Assembly: GCF_002902755.1 (NCBI RefSeq)
Contig: NZ_PPRS01000010.1
Location: 1-64,000, forward strand
Direction: 5' to 3'
From: Mammaliicoccus lentus
Lineage (GTDB): Bacteria; Bacillota; Bacilli; Staphylococcales; Staphylococcaceae
DNA length: 64,000 nucleotides
Shown: positions 55,758-64,000 of the stretch, piece after piece
Layout: each line of letters opens with the position of its first letter
Numbering within the stretch: position 1 is the first letter of the stretch
Made by a program: the position numbers and the translations under genes
Notes under the pieces: generated by a model
What the model saw: only the letters and a program-made list of their open reading frames with translations
Told to the model about the DNA's origin: nothing
The model's database searches: none

Positions 55758-55844
55758 TTACGATCCCCCCGTTGATTTAAATATATCATAACCAATTATA
55801 AGTTACTTCCGCAATTAAGAACCTTTTATTTATAAAATATGTAT

Positions 55845-55869
55845 GTTATCTCTATAATTTTTAGGGTAC
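55845..55869 (+). promoter_or_regulatory. Weak candidate SigB promoter ahead of the BCCT transporter
   Basis: GTTATC (55845-55850), 13 nt, GGGTAC (55864-55869). The -10 box differs by one base from the SigB consensus but the -35 box by three, so this is only a candidate. Osmolyte uptake under general stress control would make sense. Confidence 0.3.
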
Positions 55870-55908
55870 TTGAATATAGACTGTTAAAGTTTAAAAAGGG
55901 GGAAAACA

Positions 55909-57513
55909 ATGAGTCAGTCGAATGAACAACCAGATAATCAGAGTAACAAAACAACGTTAGTGTTCTGGGTATCCATGTCTATAATCATATTAATCACTTT
56001 ATTAGCCGGAGTATTTCCTTCAGGCTTTGGAAAGTACGCCAATATTTTATATGGATGGATATCCAATAGTACGGGATGGTTATTCCTTATTATTGTATTT
56101 GTTTTAGATATATTTTTAATAGGGTTAGCTATAACTAGATTTGGACGTTTTAAGTTAGGTAGAGATGACGAAGAGCCAGAATTCTCATTCATATCATGGG
56201 TTGGTATGCTGTTTTCTGCAGGCTTAGGTGTAGGTATCGTCTTTTGGGGCGTTGCCGAACCGATGACACATTATTTAAAATCACCTCTTCCTAATGAAGT
56301 AGACGGTAGTACATTAGAATCAGCAAGATTAGCAATGGGATATACATTTTTCCATTGGGGTATATCTCAATGGTCAATCTTTGCTATGGCTGGGCTAATC
56401 GTAGCATTCTTCCAATTTAGAAAAAGAAGAAATGGCCTAATTTCTACTGCTATGGAACCAGTATTTGGTGAAGCTTATAAAAAGCCATATAGAAATGTCA
56501 TTGATGTGTTAGCGATTGTAGCTACTGTTATGGGTATTGCTACTTCAATCGGTTTAGGTATTATGCAAATCGGTGGAGGGCTTAATCATGTATTTGATAT
56601 ACCCAACAATAATTGGACTAAAATTATTATTACTATCATTATGACATTAATATTCCTAGGATCTGCCGCTTCAGGCTTGAACAAAGGCGTAAAATGGTTA
56701 AGTAATTCAAACATTTTTATATGTTTTGCATTACTAGTATTCATTCTAATTTTAGGACCAACACAATTTATATTTGAAACATTCACAGTTGCAATTGGCG
56801 ATTATATCACGAATTTTGTTCAATATAGTTTAAGATTAAATCCATATGAAGGAGATAATTCTTGGATACAACAATGGACAGTGTTCTATTGGGCATGGGT
56901 GATTGCATGGTCTCCATTTATAGGTGGATTTGTAGCTCGTGTTTCTCGTGGTAGAACAATACGTGAATTTGTAATCGGTGTTCTAATTATACCACCACTT
57001 ATCTCAATGAGTTGGATTGCGACATTCGGTGGAACAGCAATGTATCTTGTTATCAATAAAGGTGCAAGTATAGCAGAAGATGTTAAAGGTGATTACACAG
57101 TAGCACTCTTCTCATTATTATCACACTTCCCTCTATACGAGTTCACAAGTATACTAGCGATTATTTTAATTTTCTTATTCTTAGTTACGAGCGCTGATTC
57201 AACTACATTTATTCTTTCAAGTATGTCGGACAGAGGCTCAATTACACCACCATTCAAATACAAATTAGTTTGGGGTATACTGATTGGAGCTATATCAGTC
57301 GCAATGACGTTAGCAGGTGGTTTAGAAAGCTTACAAACTGCTTCCATCGTCGCCGGTCTTCCATTCGCATTCATACTCTTTATGATGATATTCTCTATCA
57401 TGAAAGCATTACGAAGAGAGCCTACTAAGCATTTCAAAATGACTTATATCGATGACGACACAGATTTTTCTAAATCATTAGAAGAACGTGAAGACGAAGA
57501 AAATAAAAAATAA
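55909..57513 (+). CDS. BCCT-family betaine/choline/carnitine transporter (OpuD-like)
   Basis: A 534-residue membrane protein with about 12 helices. The BCCT signature is WTVFYWAWVIAWSPFIGGFVARVSRG (about 325-350), and the aromatic box and GMGIATSIGLGIMQ sodium-site helix are visible. It should take up glycine betaine or a related osmolyte with sodium. Strong AAAAAGGGGG site. Ends with an 17-bp hairpin terminator. Exact substrate uncertain. Confidence 0.93.
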   Translation: MSQSNEQPDNQSNKTTLVFWVSMSIIILITLLAGVFPSGFGKYANILYGWISNSTGWLFLIIVFVLDIFLIGLAITRFGRFKLGRDDEEPEFSFISWVGMLFSAGLGVGIVFWGVAEPMTHYLKSPLPNEVDGSTLESARLAMGYTFFHWGISQWSIFAMAGLIVAFFQFRKRRNGLISTAMEPVFGEAYKKPYRNVIDVLAIVATVMGIATSIGLGIMQIGGGLNHVFDIPNNNWTKIIITIIMTLIFLGSAASGLNKGVKWLSNSNIFICFALLVFILILGPTQFIFETFTVAIGDYITNFVQYSLRLNPYEGDNSWIQQWTVFYWAWVIAWSPFIGGFVARVSRGRTIREFVIGVLIIPPLISMSWIATFGGTAMYLVINKGASIAEDVKGDYTVALFSLLSHFPLYEFTSILAIILIFLFLVTSADSTTFILSSMSDRGSITPPFKYKLVWGILIGAISVAMTLAGGLESLQTASIVAGLPFAFILFMMIFSIMKALRREPTKHFKMTYIDDDTDFSKSLEEREDEENKK

Positions 57514-57522
57514 AAAATATAT

Positions 57523-57563
57523 ACACTTTCACATAGAAAATTTGAATTTCTATGTGAAAGTGT
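57523..57563 (+). terminator. Terminator of the BCCT gene
   Basis: A perfect 17-bp stem (57523-57539 with 57547-57563) followed by TTTT, 10 nt after the stop. Confidence 0.9.
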
Positions 57564-57672
57564 TTTAATTTATACTTAACTTTCTTATCATTATATTTAT
57601 AGTATAATGAATAATAATTTATGTCGTTATATTATTAAGGTACAAACGCATATTATAATAAGGAGTACATTC

Positions 57673-58296
57673 ATGAAAATTATTCAACCAAAAATAAAGA
57701 AAGAATTTGAATATGAACCTGAAGAACACTATACACTATTACAATCTTCTTATGATTTATATTTTAACAAAGCGCATATTGAATTCGATGAAGACACAAC
57801 GCAAATGGATACACTATATTTTAACCAATGTACGTTTGAATCTATTGATTTTACAAAAATACATGGGCTTGACCTTGTGTTTCATGGCTGCGACTTATCA
57901 AATTGCCAGTTTGAAGACGCTTCATTAAATAGAATACAATTTAAAGATTGCCGTATGATTGGTGCGACATTTACTGACTTAACACTTAAACATGTCCAAT
58001 TTTCAAATTGTCAGTTAAAGATGAGCCAATTTGTTAATTGCCAATTTAACCACGTTTTATTTAATGATAATCAAATGTCTGAAACTTACATATCATTCTG
58101 TAAGCAAAAAGCTCTTGAAATTAAAGATTGTAGTTTAACTTCATTAGAAGTAGTAGAAACATCTTTAAATGGCGTTGATTTATCATCAAATGAAATAGAA
58201 GAACTTGTAATACAGCCTACAGATTTAAAGGGCGCTACTGTTTCGGAATACCAAGCCTATGACATACTCCCTTTATTTGGAGTCAAGGTAACTTAA
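57673..58296 (+). CDS. Pentapeptide-repeat protein
   Basis: A 207-residue protein with repeated A/C-[D/N]-[L/F]-X-X quintets (LVFHGCDLSNCQFEDASLNRIQF, FSNCQLKMSQFVNCQF) from about residue 45 to 195, predicting a right-handed beta-helix. Relatives include Qnr/MfpA topoisomerase protectors and many of unknown function. The ATG at 57673 follows AAGGAG; the longer frame is discarded. It is 18 nt before the TrmB-like gene. Confidence 0.85.
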   Translation: MKIIQPKIKKEFEYEPEEHYTLLQSSYDLYFNKAHIEFDEDTTQMDTLYFNQCTFESIDFTKIHGLDLVFHGCDLSNCQFEDASLNRIQFKDCRMIGATFTDLTLKHVQFSNCQLKMSQFVNCQFNHVLFNDNQMSETYISFCKQKALEIKDCSLTSLEVVETSLNGVDLSSNEIEELVIQPTDLKGATVSEYQAYDILPLFGVKVT

Positions 58297-58314
58297 AGTT
58301 AAAGGATGATCAGC

Positions 58315-59085
58315 ATGAATAAAATGATAGATTTATTAAAACAATTTGGTTTAAGTGAATATGGATCAAAAGCTTATATTTATTTAGTACAAAACCCAGG
58401 TATTACTGCATACAAATTAAGCGAACTATCAAGCGTACCCAATTCAAAAATTTATGAATCATTAAATAAATTAGAAGAACAAGGACTTGTATACTATAAT
58501 TTACAAAATCAAAAAAAGTTTTATTATGCTATTTCACCTAAACAAACAGTAGAATTATTTGAGAAGAAACAAAATAATGCATTGATTCAATTAGAAGAAG
58601 AAATGGATAAATTAAATATCGCAAATCAAAATGACGCAATACAAATAGAAGTTTTAACAAACGCATCAAACATATATAGTAATATTTCAGAAACGGTTAA
58701 AACTGCAAAAAAGCAAATAACTGTTTCTATTTGGCCAGATATATATGAAGTCATAGACAAAAATGCGCATAAAGATATTCATATCCAAGGAATGACTTTT
58801 CAAGTAGATAAACCAGGACACGATTTAATCAATCACAGATATACCAATTATGTTCAAAGCTCATTGACCCTTAAACCATTTATCGTAATCATCGATAATC
58901 AATATATGATTTACGGTCAAACACCAGATGATGATATGCGTGCGTATATCAGTCGAGATAGTACGCAAATTAAAATGATGAAAGATTACATTTGGCACGA
59001 CGTTCTTGTGAATTTATATATAAGCAAGTTCGAAGAAAATATAGAAGACGAAATACCCCTTAAGAGAAAAAGATTTTTCTCTTAA
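58315..59085 (+). CDS. TrmB-family transcriptional regulator
   Basis: A 256-residue regulator. A winged helix-turn-helix (about 5-70: GLSEYGSKAYIYLVQNPGITAYKLSELSSVPNSKIYESLNKLEEQGLV) is followed by a short coil and a C-terminal sensor-like domain (about 105-230). TrmB proteins often sense sugars. ATG at 58315 sits 8 nt after AAAGG. It is translated with the pentapeptide gene; target unknown. Confidence 0.85.
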   Translation: MNKMIDLLKQFGLSEYGSKAYIYLVQNPGITAYKLSELSSVPNSKIYESLNKLEEQGLVYYNLQNQKKFYYAISPKQTVELFEKKQNNALIQLEEEMDKLNIANQNDAIQIEVLTNASNIYSNISETVKTAKKQITVSIWPDIYEVIDKNAHKDIHIQGMTFQVDKPGHDLINHRYTNYVQSSLTLKPFIVIIDNQYMIYGQTPDDDMRAYISRDSTQIKMMKDYIWHDVLVNLYISKFEENIEDEIPLKRKRFFS

Positions 59086-59095
59086 GGGGTATTTT
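59051..59095 (+). terminator. Terminator overlapping the end of the TrmB-like gene
   Basis: A 21-bp perfect stem (59051-59071 with 59074-59094) then T-run. Its left half encodes the last residues (PLKRKRFFS), so coding and terminator functions share DNA. Region 59100-59158 has two small hairpins (ACTAC..GTAGT types) that may end the opposite operon. Confidence 0.85.
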
Positions 59096-59158
59096 AATGG
59101 AAAAATTATTTTACTACGTCGGGATGTAGTAACTACCTAAGTAGTTAGTAATAATGTA

Positions 59159-59692
59159 TCAAACTATCTTCCCACCGTCAACACGAATCGGTAAATATAA
59201 TTTCTTTAACTTATGACCATTACGGTCGAGGTAAGCTAGTTCTAAATCATTTTCTCCATCAGGATCTATTGGTGTATATCTAAATGTAACGTGTCCCTCA
59301 TAAACATTATGCTTATCAAAGTATGGTCTATCCGGCACAAGTCTTTTACCTTTTTTCGTTTTAAATTCATCAGACTGTTGTAAGATTTCATCATTAACAC
59401 GTAAAAATAAACTTGCATAAATATTATTATAATATTTATCTGGATAGGCATCCTTTTTAACTACTTTGATATCAGCACTTAAAAATATCTCTTTATCTTT
59501 AACTTTATAACTCAAATTACTAAATTTCATTGTTCCAAAAGTTATATTATGCGTTTGATTAAGTTTAATTTTCTCTTCCTTAAATTCATAATCTTGAAAT
59601 TCTGCGTTTACTTTACGATACTGAATGAATCCTAATATAACGAGAACTACAAATACAATTAAAGAAGATAATAGAATTACTTTATTTTTCAT
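59159..59692 (-). CDS. Membrane-anchored extracellular protein of an ABC operon
   Basis: A 177-residue protein with one N-terminal hydrophobic segment (about 5-22) and no lipobox cysteine, so probably a signal anchor with an outside beta-rich domain (KFSNLSYKVKDKEIFLSADIKVV, VTFRYTPIDP). It resembles the DUF4352-like immunoglobulin-fold pattern only loosely; I do not assign a family. It is the last of five overlapping genes, sharing 4 nt with the ATPase. Confidence 0.75.
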   Translation of the reverse strand: MKNKVILLSSLIVFVVLVILGFIQYRKVNAEFQDYEFKEEKIKLNQTHNITFGTMKFSNLSYKVKDKEIFLSADIKVVKKDAYPDKYYNNIYASLFLRVNDEILQQSDEFKTKKGKRLVPDRPYFDKHNVYEGHVTFRYTPIDPDGENDLELAYLDRNGHKLKKLYLPIRVDGGKIV

Positions 59693-60309
59693 TCTAATGC
59701 ACCTGCTTCTATATGAACAACCTCATCTACAACACTTTCTATGTCTTCAAATTGATGTGAAGCAATCAGTATTGTACATCCTTGCTGTTTTAATTTTTCA
59801 AAGATTTGAACAAGTTTCTCAATACTCTTTCTATCCAAAGCATTGGTAGGTTCATCTAAAACAATTAACTCTGGTTCCCCCATTAGCATTTGAGCGATAC
59901 CTACTTTTTGTTTCATACCTAGTGAATATTTTCTAACTTTTCTTTTATCTTTATAATCTAATCCAAGTTCTACTAAATATTTAGTCATTTCATTGATATC
60001 TGTTATTCCTTTTAATGCAGCTACTAATTTAAGATTTTTTAAAGCCGTAAATTCAGTTATAATGCTTGGTTTTTCTATAAATACACCGACTTTAAGAGGG
60101 TATTTTGAGCCAAATTTAAGCGGTTCATTATTAATCATTACTTGCCCATCAACTTTAATCAATCCTAATATCGCCCTTAAAAGCATTGTCTTGCCAGAAC
60201 CATTACGTCCTTTAAATCCATAAACTTTTCCACGCTCAATTTCTAAATTAATATTTTTAAGCAATTGATTGCGTTGGTGTTCTTTTGATACATCTATTAA
60301 TTTAATCAT
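59689..60309 (-). CDS. ABC transporter ATP-binding protein
   Basis: A 206-residue ATPase. Walker A GRNGSGKT (34-41), Q-loop region EKPSI, signature YSLGMKQK (about 128), Walker B LIVLDEP (about 149) and H-loop ASHQ (about 184). The short form without a C-terminal regulatory domain fits an exporter or immunity-type transporter (BcrA-like). It overlaps the permease gene by 4 nt. Confidence 0.93.
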   Translation of the reverse strand: MIKLIDVSKEHQRNQLLKNINLEIERGKVYGFKGRNGSGKTMLLRAILGLIKVDGQVMINNEPLKFGSKYPLKVGVFIEKPSIITEFTALKNLKLVAALKGITDINEMTKYLVELGLDYKDKRKVRKYSLGMKQKVGIAQMLMGEPELIVLDEPTNALDRKSIEKLVQIFEKLKQQGCTILIASHQFEDIESVVDEVVHIEAGALE

Positions 60310-61004
60310 ACTTCATCATCACCTCTTTGAAATTTCATGTGATGATCACGTCCTAATTCAAAAACCAATAACATATTCACCATAACAATAGATAGCACAC
60401 AACATATAAAATTTATGTAAGAAACGCCTTGTATTCTTGAAAATAAAGATGTATTTAAAATGTTAAAATCTAAATCAAATCTTGTTGTGGCGATAATCCA
60501 CATCAACGATATTAAAAAGCTTATATAAAATTTATAAGCAATGTAACTCCAAATAAATACAATCATTAAGAAATAAACACTTATTATTAAGTTCAATAAG
60601 TGAGTTACATTATGCGAAAATTCTCCGTCAATAGCAGAAATGGTAAACCATATACCTAGAATATAAATTAAACTCATAATGAATGATATGATGATAAGAA
60701 CCATCCATCTTCCCTTAATATTTAATAGCATTTGCCACTCTACAATGTAATATTGATAAAGAACATGTATAAAGCGATAAATGAAAAATATGGCAAGAAA
60801 CATAATCATTATGTACAACCCAGGTATCCTATATAAATGCACACTTAACTCAGCTTCATTATTACCACGAAAAATAAAATTCCATAAACCATCTCTTAAA
60901 TATGGTCTGAATAGCATTAGTACCAAAATAAATATTCCGTTTATAATCATGAACGTTTTCCATAAACTTTGTATAATACCAACAGTAAATTTTAGAATAT
61001 TCAT
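60306..61004 (-). CDS. ABC transporter membrane subunit 3
   Basis: A 232-residue protein with about six hydrophobic helices (20-45, 68-90, 100-125, 135-160, 170-190, 200-220) and a polar loop RGNNEAELSVHLYR after the first. The ATG at 61004 overlaps the previous stop (TGATG), preceded by AAAGGA. No recognised permease family signature, but helix number fits an ABC-2 type half. Confidence 0.75.
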   Translation of the reverse strand: MNILKFTVGIIQSLWKTFMIINGIFILVLMLFRPYLRDGLWNFIFRGNNEAELSVHLYRIPGLYIMIMFLAIFFIYRFIHVLYQYYIVEWQMLLNIKGRWMVLIIISFIMSLIYILGIWFTISAIDGEFSHNVTHLLNLIISVYFLMIVFIWSYIAYKFYISFLISLMWIIATTRFDLDFNILNTSLFSRIQGVSYINFICCVLSIVMVNMLLVFELGRDHHMKFQRGDDEV

Positions 61005-61657
61005 CACATTATTTCCTTTTTCATAATAGTCCATTCAACAATTAAATAGACAAACACTATAAATAACAATTGATATATCATCCACGACCAAGAAATTGAA
61101 AATAATTTCTTTGAATCAAGAATTAACCAATTCCATTTTCCACTTTGCATTATGACAAAATCTAAAAGCACAAGCACATTTACAAGTAATAATGATATTG
61201 CACGATTAAAAAACCTTAAATATAAAGTAAGTGACAATAATGAAATCGTAAAATTCCCTACTATCATCAAGCAAGCTGTTACAATAAACACTATATTAAA
61301 TTGAAGTTGAAAGTTCATAGCAACCATACTTGCCAACATCATTTCGATACTTATTAGCAAAGATATAAAACCGACATATAACAATACATCTATCTTTAAA
61401 TAATTTCTATATCCAATAAACACTTTATGAACAAGTTCATTTCGGTAAAACACAATCGTCATAATGGTTAATATTGGTAGAACAACATAAGTAAGCGTAA
61501 ACTTTCTTAATAATAAATTTGTAAATTGAAAATCATCAGAAGGAAAATACCCGACGTTTCCCTTCTGATAGAAAATCATTAATCCAAAGAATAAAATATG
61601 CCACGCTAGAAATTTTGTATTAATCAATGATGTAAATCGATATTTAATCAAGTTCAT
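61004..61657 (-). CDS. ABC transporter membrane subunit 2
   Basis: A 217-residue protein with six predicted helices, starting MNLIKYRFTSLINTKFLAW. It overlaps the preceding permease by 14 nt and the next by 1 nt. Family not recognised. The tight overlaps with an ATPase gene support a membrane-subunit role. Confidence 0.75.
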   Translation of the reverse strand: MNLIKYRFTSLINTKFLAWHILFFGLMIFYQKGNVGYFPSDDFQFTNLLLRKFTLTYVVLPILTIMTIVFYRNELVHKVFIGYRNYLKIDVLLYVGFISLLISIEMMLASMVAMNFQLQFNIVFIVTACLMIVGNFTISLLSLTLYLRFFNRAISLLLVNVLVLLDFVIMQSGKWNWLILDSKKLFSISWSWMIYQLLFIVFVYLIVEWTIMKKEIM

Positions 61658-62441
61658 ATTTGCGCATACCTCTTATATAGAAATAAATTGATAAACTGAT
61701 AAACAATATGAAAGTCAAGACAATCGGTAAAAATTCGAAATACATGAATTCCGTTCGTCCCGTTAAGAAATATATTGGAGGAACTACATATGGTTTATAT
61801 GATAAATTTGTTAATATAATCAATAAAATTTGAAAAATAAATGGACCAATCATTGCCAAAATTCTATTATTCGTATATATAGAAAGAGTTATCCCAAATA
61901 TATTCATTATTGCCCCCCAAATACCAGCCAATAAAATATATAATAAGATATATAATAATGGCATTGTATAGTATAAAGGTACACTTAATGTATTTGAGCT
62001 ATGAATTCCTATTAGATTATTAGTATATCTTTCTGGCGATATATTAGGTAATATTAAAAATTCACCTATAAGATTCATTAATAAAGGAATTATTACAAGA
62101 AGCGAAGCAATAATACTTGAGTATAAAATCACCTTTATATCTACTGATTTATTCACATGATACATATAAGCATGATGTAATAAATGTTGCTTACGATCTT
62201 GTATAAAAATATCACTTACACCTATGGATACAGCTAAAGGCATAATCAATAGATAAACCGTTTGTAAAGCACTAAACCCATCAAATAATAAAGATCGTGT
62301 ATATGGTGTGTTTTCTAATACTACATAGATACCATAAGTTTGATAAGCATTGTATAAATGCAATAGAGCAATTATCGTTAAAAGGATAAATGCTATAAAT
62401 AGTTGTAACCTTAATATGCGTAATTTCCTATATTTAAACAT
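61644..62441 (-). CDS. ABC transporter membrane subunit 1
   Basis: A 265-residue protein with six to seven predicted helices; the first after a basic start (MFKYRKLRILRLQLFIAF), and an outer loop NISPERYTNNLIGIHSS. The ATG at 62441 follows AAAGGTGAT; a longer frame is discarded. It is the first gene of the operon, 200 nt from the DUF2750 gene. Layout resembles ABC-2 permeases such as those for peptide immunity. Confidence 0.75.
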   Translation of the reverse strand: MFKYRKLRILRLQLFIAFILLTIIALLHLYNAYQTYGIYVVLENTPYTRSLLFDGFSALQTVYLLIMPLAVSIGVSDIFIQDRKQHLLHHAYMYHVNKSVDIKVILYSSIIASLLVIIPLLMNLIGEFLILPNISPERYTNNLIGIHSSNTLSVPLYYTMPLLYILLYILLAGIWGAIMNIFGITLSIYTNNRILAMIGPFIFQILLIILTNLSYKPYVVPPIYFLTGRTEFMYFEFLPIVLTFILFISLSIYFYIRGMRKYELD

Positions 62442-62600
62442 TATTATCACCTTTATGTAGAAGCTCTTTAGTGGCATAATTTTCTACTATTTAAATCTTG
62501 AACTTTTTTTACATTATTTTACATTTTAATCTAATTAAAGTTCTTTTACAACAATGCTTTAATTTATTTAATTTAATTATTACCAACTTATTCAAGGCAT

Positions 62601-62632
62601 AAAAAAAGACTTTTGCTATTTAGCAAAAGTCT
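62601..62632 (-). terminator. Terminator of the DUF2750 gene
   Basis: AGACTTTTGCTA / TAGCAAAAGTCT (62607-62618 with 62621-62632) then seven T on the minus strand, 20 nt after the stop. Confidence 0.9.
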
Positions 62633-62652
62633 AAAATTAATATTTTATTCCC

Positions 62653-63315
62653 TTAACAAGGCATCGCGTTTAATACTACTTTAGGATCTGTAACTGTACC
62701 AATCATTCCCGGTTTTAAGTTCACACCTAATGCAATATTATCTTGTTTTAAATCTTCTAGCCATTCTTCAAATACTTCAGTTTCTACTTCGATGATGTCA
62801 TATTCCTCAAAATCATTGCGGTGTACTTTTTCTACAAGTTTTCTTGTACTCCACACTGTCATCATATTTGGTAGGCTGCTGTCTTCTTCTGAAACGATAA
62901 TAAATTGCTTTTGCCCTTTTACTGTTAACCCGTATACGTAGTCTTCATTGCAAATATCTTCAGCAAATTCTTCAATACGAATATCATCTAACTCACTCAT
63001 GATTTGTTCGATAAATCTTATCGCTTCGACTTCTGTACCTGAAAATTCTTCATAACGGTCTACTATGAATCGGTCACCTTCGTCTAATATATCGTCCATT
63101 TCATAAGTTACAAAGCGGTCTAGATCTAATTCCATCACTTTTTCGTATGTTGTAATGTTAGTTTCTTTTAAATACTTTTCTGCGTATTCTTGTTTTGACC
63201 AAATTAAACGAGTATTTGTATCTGCATCTCTTAAAATTCTTTTATCTGTTAGAACAACGTAAAATTTTTCTTTCGTTAATATTTGTTTGAACATAGACAT
63301 ATCCTGGATAGCCAT
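62653..63315 (-). CDS. DUF2750-like protein with two related halves
   Basis: A 220-residue acidic soluble protein. The N-half (FYVVLTDKRILRD...RLIWSKQEYAEKYLK...LDLDRFV) and C-half (YGLTVKGQKQFII...MTVWSTRKLVEKV...VETEVFEEWLEDL) repeat one pattern, reading as a duplicated DUF2750 domain. It ends in cysteine (AMPC). Function unknown. GAGGGTGG precedes the ATG. Confidence 0.7.
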   Translation of the reverse strand: MAIQDMSMFKQILTKEKFYVVLTDKRILRDADTNTRLIWSKQEYAEKYLKETNITTYEKVMELDLDRFVTYEMDDILDEGDRFIVDRYEEFSGTEVEAIRFIEQIMSELDDIRIEEFAEDICNEDYVYGLTVKGQKQFIIVSEEDSSLPNMMTVWSTRKLVEKVHRNDFEEYDIIEVETEVFEEWLEDLKQDNIALGVNLKPGMIGTVTDPKVVLNAMPC

Positions 63316-63420
63316 TGTTATACCACCCTCTTCTTTATATTTAATACCAATAAAATATAGTATATTTAAAAGCTATAAGTCAATGAAAATTCGCTTTAAT
63401 TTCCATAATTATTTTAAACG

Positions 63421-64000
63421 CTATTCATCGTAGAGTTCAGAAAGGAATTTTTGTTCTAATTGAAGTGCTTTAGATTCTGTTTCAGCATGCCATATGCCAG
63501 CAAATCTTGCATTTACTTTATTCTTTCCAAACCAATCCCCATCGAAGAATGAGAGTGGATAAAGATGGCCATCTTCAACATATTTTTCAATCACTTTATA
63601 AAAGTGTTCGTTATCTCCTTTTGCATGGTAACTTAAAAATTTATGAAAACCATCTTTTAATCTATTTTTAAGTAAAAGCATACTCGTTGAACCATTTTGT
63701 CTAAAGTTTAAATCTATGGCATATATTTTTCCTTCTTTATCTATCAGTAAATCAAAGCCTGAAACACCTTTATAACCATAATCAACACCATTTTGCATAA
63801 TTTCATATCCTGCATCTATAACGCTTTGTGGTACTTCGTCTGAATTAACATTACCATTATAAAATCCGTAGTCATCTGTTAATTGTTTAACTGCCCCTAT
63901 ATATTGGATACCAGTATCTTCACTATATACATATTGTACACAATAATTGTCTACCTCTTCGATAAATTGTTCTATAATAATATGTTCTGTTTCAGTAGCT
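63421..64000 (-). CDS. ATP-grasp domain protein, N-terminus outside the window
   Basis: The frame stays open from 63421 to the right edge (193 residues seen). The central KGVSGFDLLIDKEGKIYAIDLNFRQNGST has the ATP-grasp metal-binding pattern (D..N.R.NGS). Upstream codons read EHIIIEQFIEEVDNYCVQY, typical of the strand before it. It likely joins a carboxylate and an amine; substrate unknown. 106 nt separate it from the DUF2750 gene downstream, so cotranscription is possible. Confidence 0.8.
   Translation of the reverse strand, partial: ATETEHIIIEQFIEEVDNYCVQYVYSEDTGIQYIGAVKQLTDDYGFYNGNVNSDEVPQSVIDAGYEIMQNGVDYGYKGVSGFDLLIDKEGKIYAIDLNFRQNGSTSMLLLKNRLKDGFHKFLSYHAKGDNEHFYKVIEKYVEDGHLYPLSFFDGDWFGKNKVNARFAGIWHAETESKALQLEQKFLSELYDE

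Noticed and set aside
62508-62523. TGTAAA-N4-TGTAAA ahead of the ABC operon as a WalR box
   Set aside because: The spacer is 4 nt, not 5, so the half-sites are 10 and not 11 nt apart; the region is very AT-rich.

Overview
The window reads as chromosomal backbone of a low-GC Gram-positive coccus of the staphylococcal group (Staphylococcus or Mammaliicoccus). The evidence is the AT-rich sequence, strong AGGAGG-type ribosome sites, the mazEF-rsbUVW-sigB block beside alr and acpS, a SceD/IsaA-type wall protein with WalR boxes, the staphylococcal order tenA-wall protein-ssb-ywpF-fabZ-murA-atp, and the dispersed GGGACA-type terminator repeats. No phage, insertion sequence, CRISPR array or resistance island is visible. 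I cannot name the species.

Layout. 1-550: promoter, tRNA-Leu(GAG), tRNA-Gly(TCC) and what looks like the leader of an rRNA operon running off the left edge. 550-8203: SprT-like protein, Tex, the stress-response block sigB-rsbW-rsbV-rsbU (rsbU frameshifted), mazF-mazE, alr, acpS. 8200-15592: three PH-domain membrane proteins, cshA helicase, a lipase-like hydrolase, murF and ddl. 15773-20972: rodA, a 44-residue ORF, copZ-like chaperone, cardiolipin synthase, HD hydrolase, yidC. 21051-24215: thiamine salvage operon (tenA-thiD-thiM-thiE) behind a TPP riboswitch. 24294-29335: LysM/SceD-like wall protein, SSB paralogue, ywpF, fabZ, epuA, murA, ywzB. 29529-36359: complete F1Fo ATP synthase operon. 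36521-46498: mnaA, upp, glyA, ywlG, rpiB, ptp, ywlC, prmC, prfA, tdk, rpmE2, rho. 46922-55757: aldehyde dehydrogenase with an HxlR regulator, murZ, fbaA, Spo0F-like regulator, ywjG, pyrG, rpoE, double GNAT. 55909-59085: BCCT transporter, pentapeptide-repeat protein, TrmB-like regulator. 59159-62441: a five-gene ABC exporter operon of unknown substrate. 62653-64000: DUF2750 protein and a partial ATP-grasp protein.

Themes. Envelope synthesis is heavily represented (alr, murF, ddl, rodA, murA, murZ, mnaA, cls, yidC, LysM protein), as are translation quality (tex, prfA/prmC, ywlC, rpmE2) and energy and nucleotide supply (atp, upp, tdk, pyrG). Control elements readable in the DNA include a SigB promoter for rsbVW-sigB, two WalR boxes, a TPP riboswitch with competing hairpins, a pyrG reiterative-transcription attenuator, and a GTATA-N5-TATAC operator in the hxlR promoter. 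The most striking points are the A8-tract frameshift in rsbU, the hxlR operator and cysteine layout, a 26-nt dispersed repeat, and the uncharacterised three-permease ABC operon.
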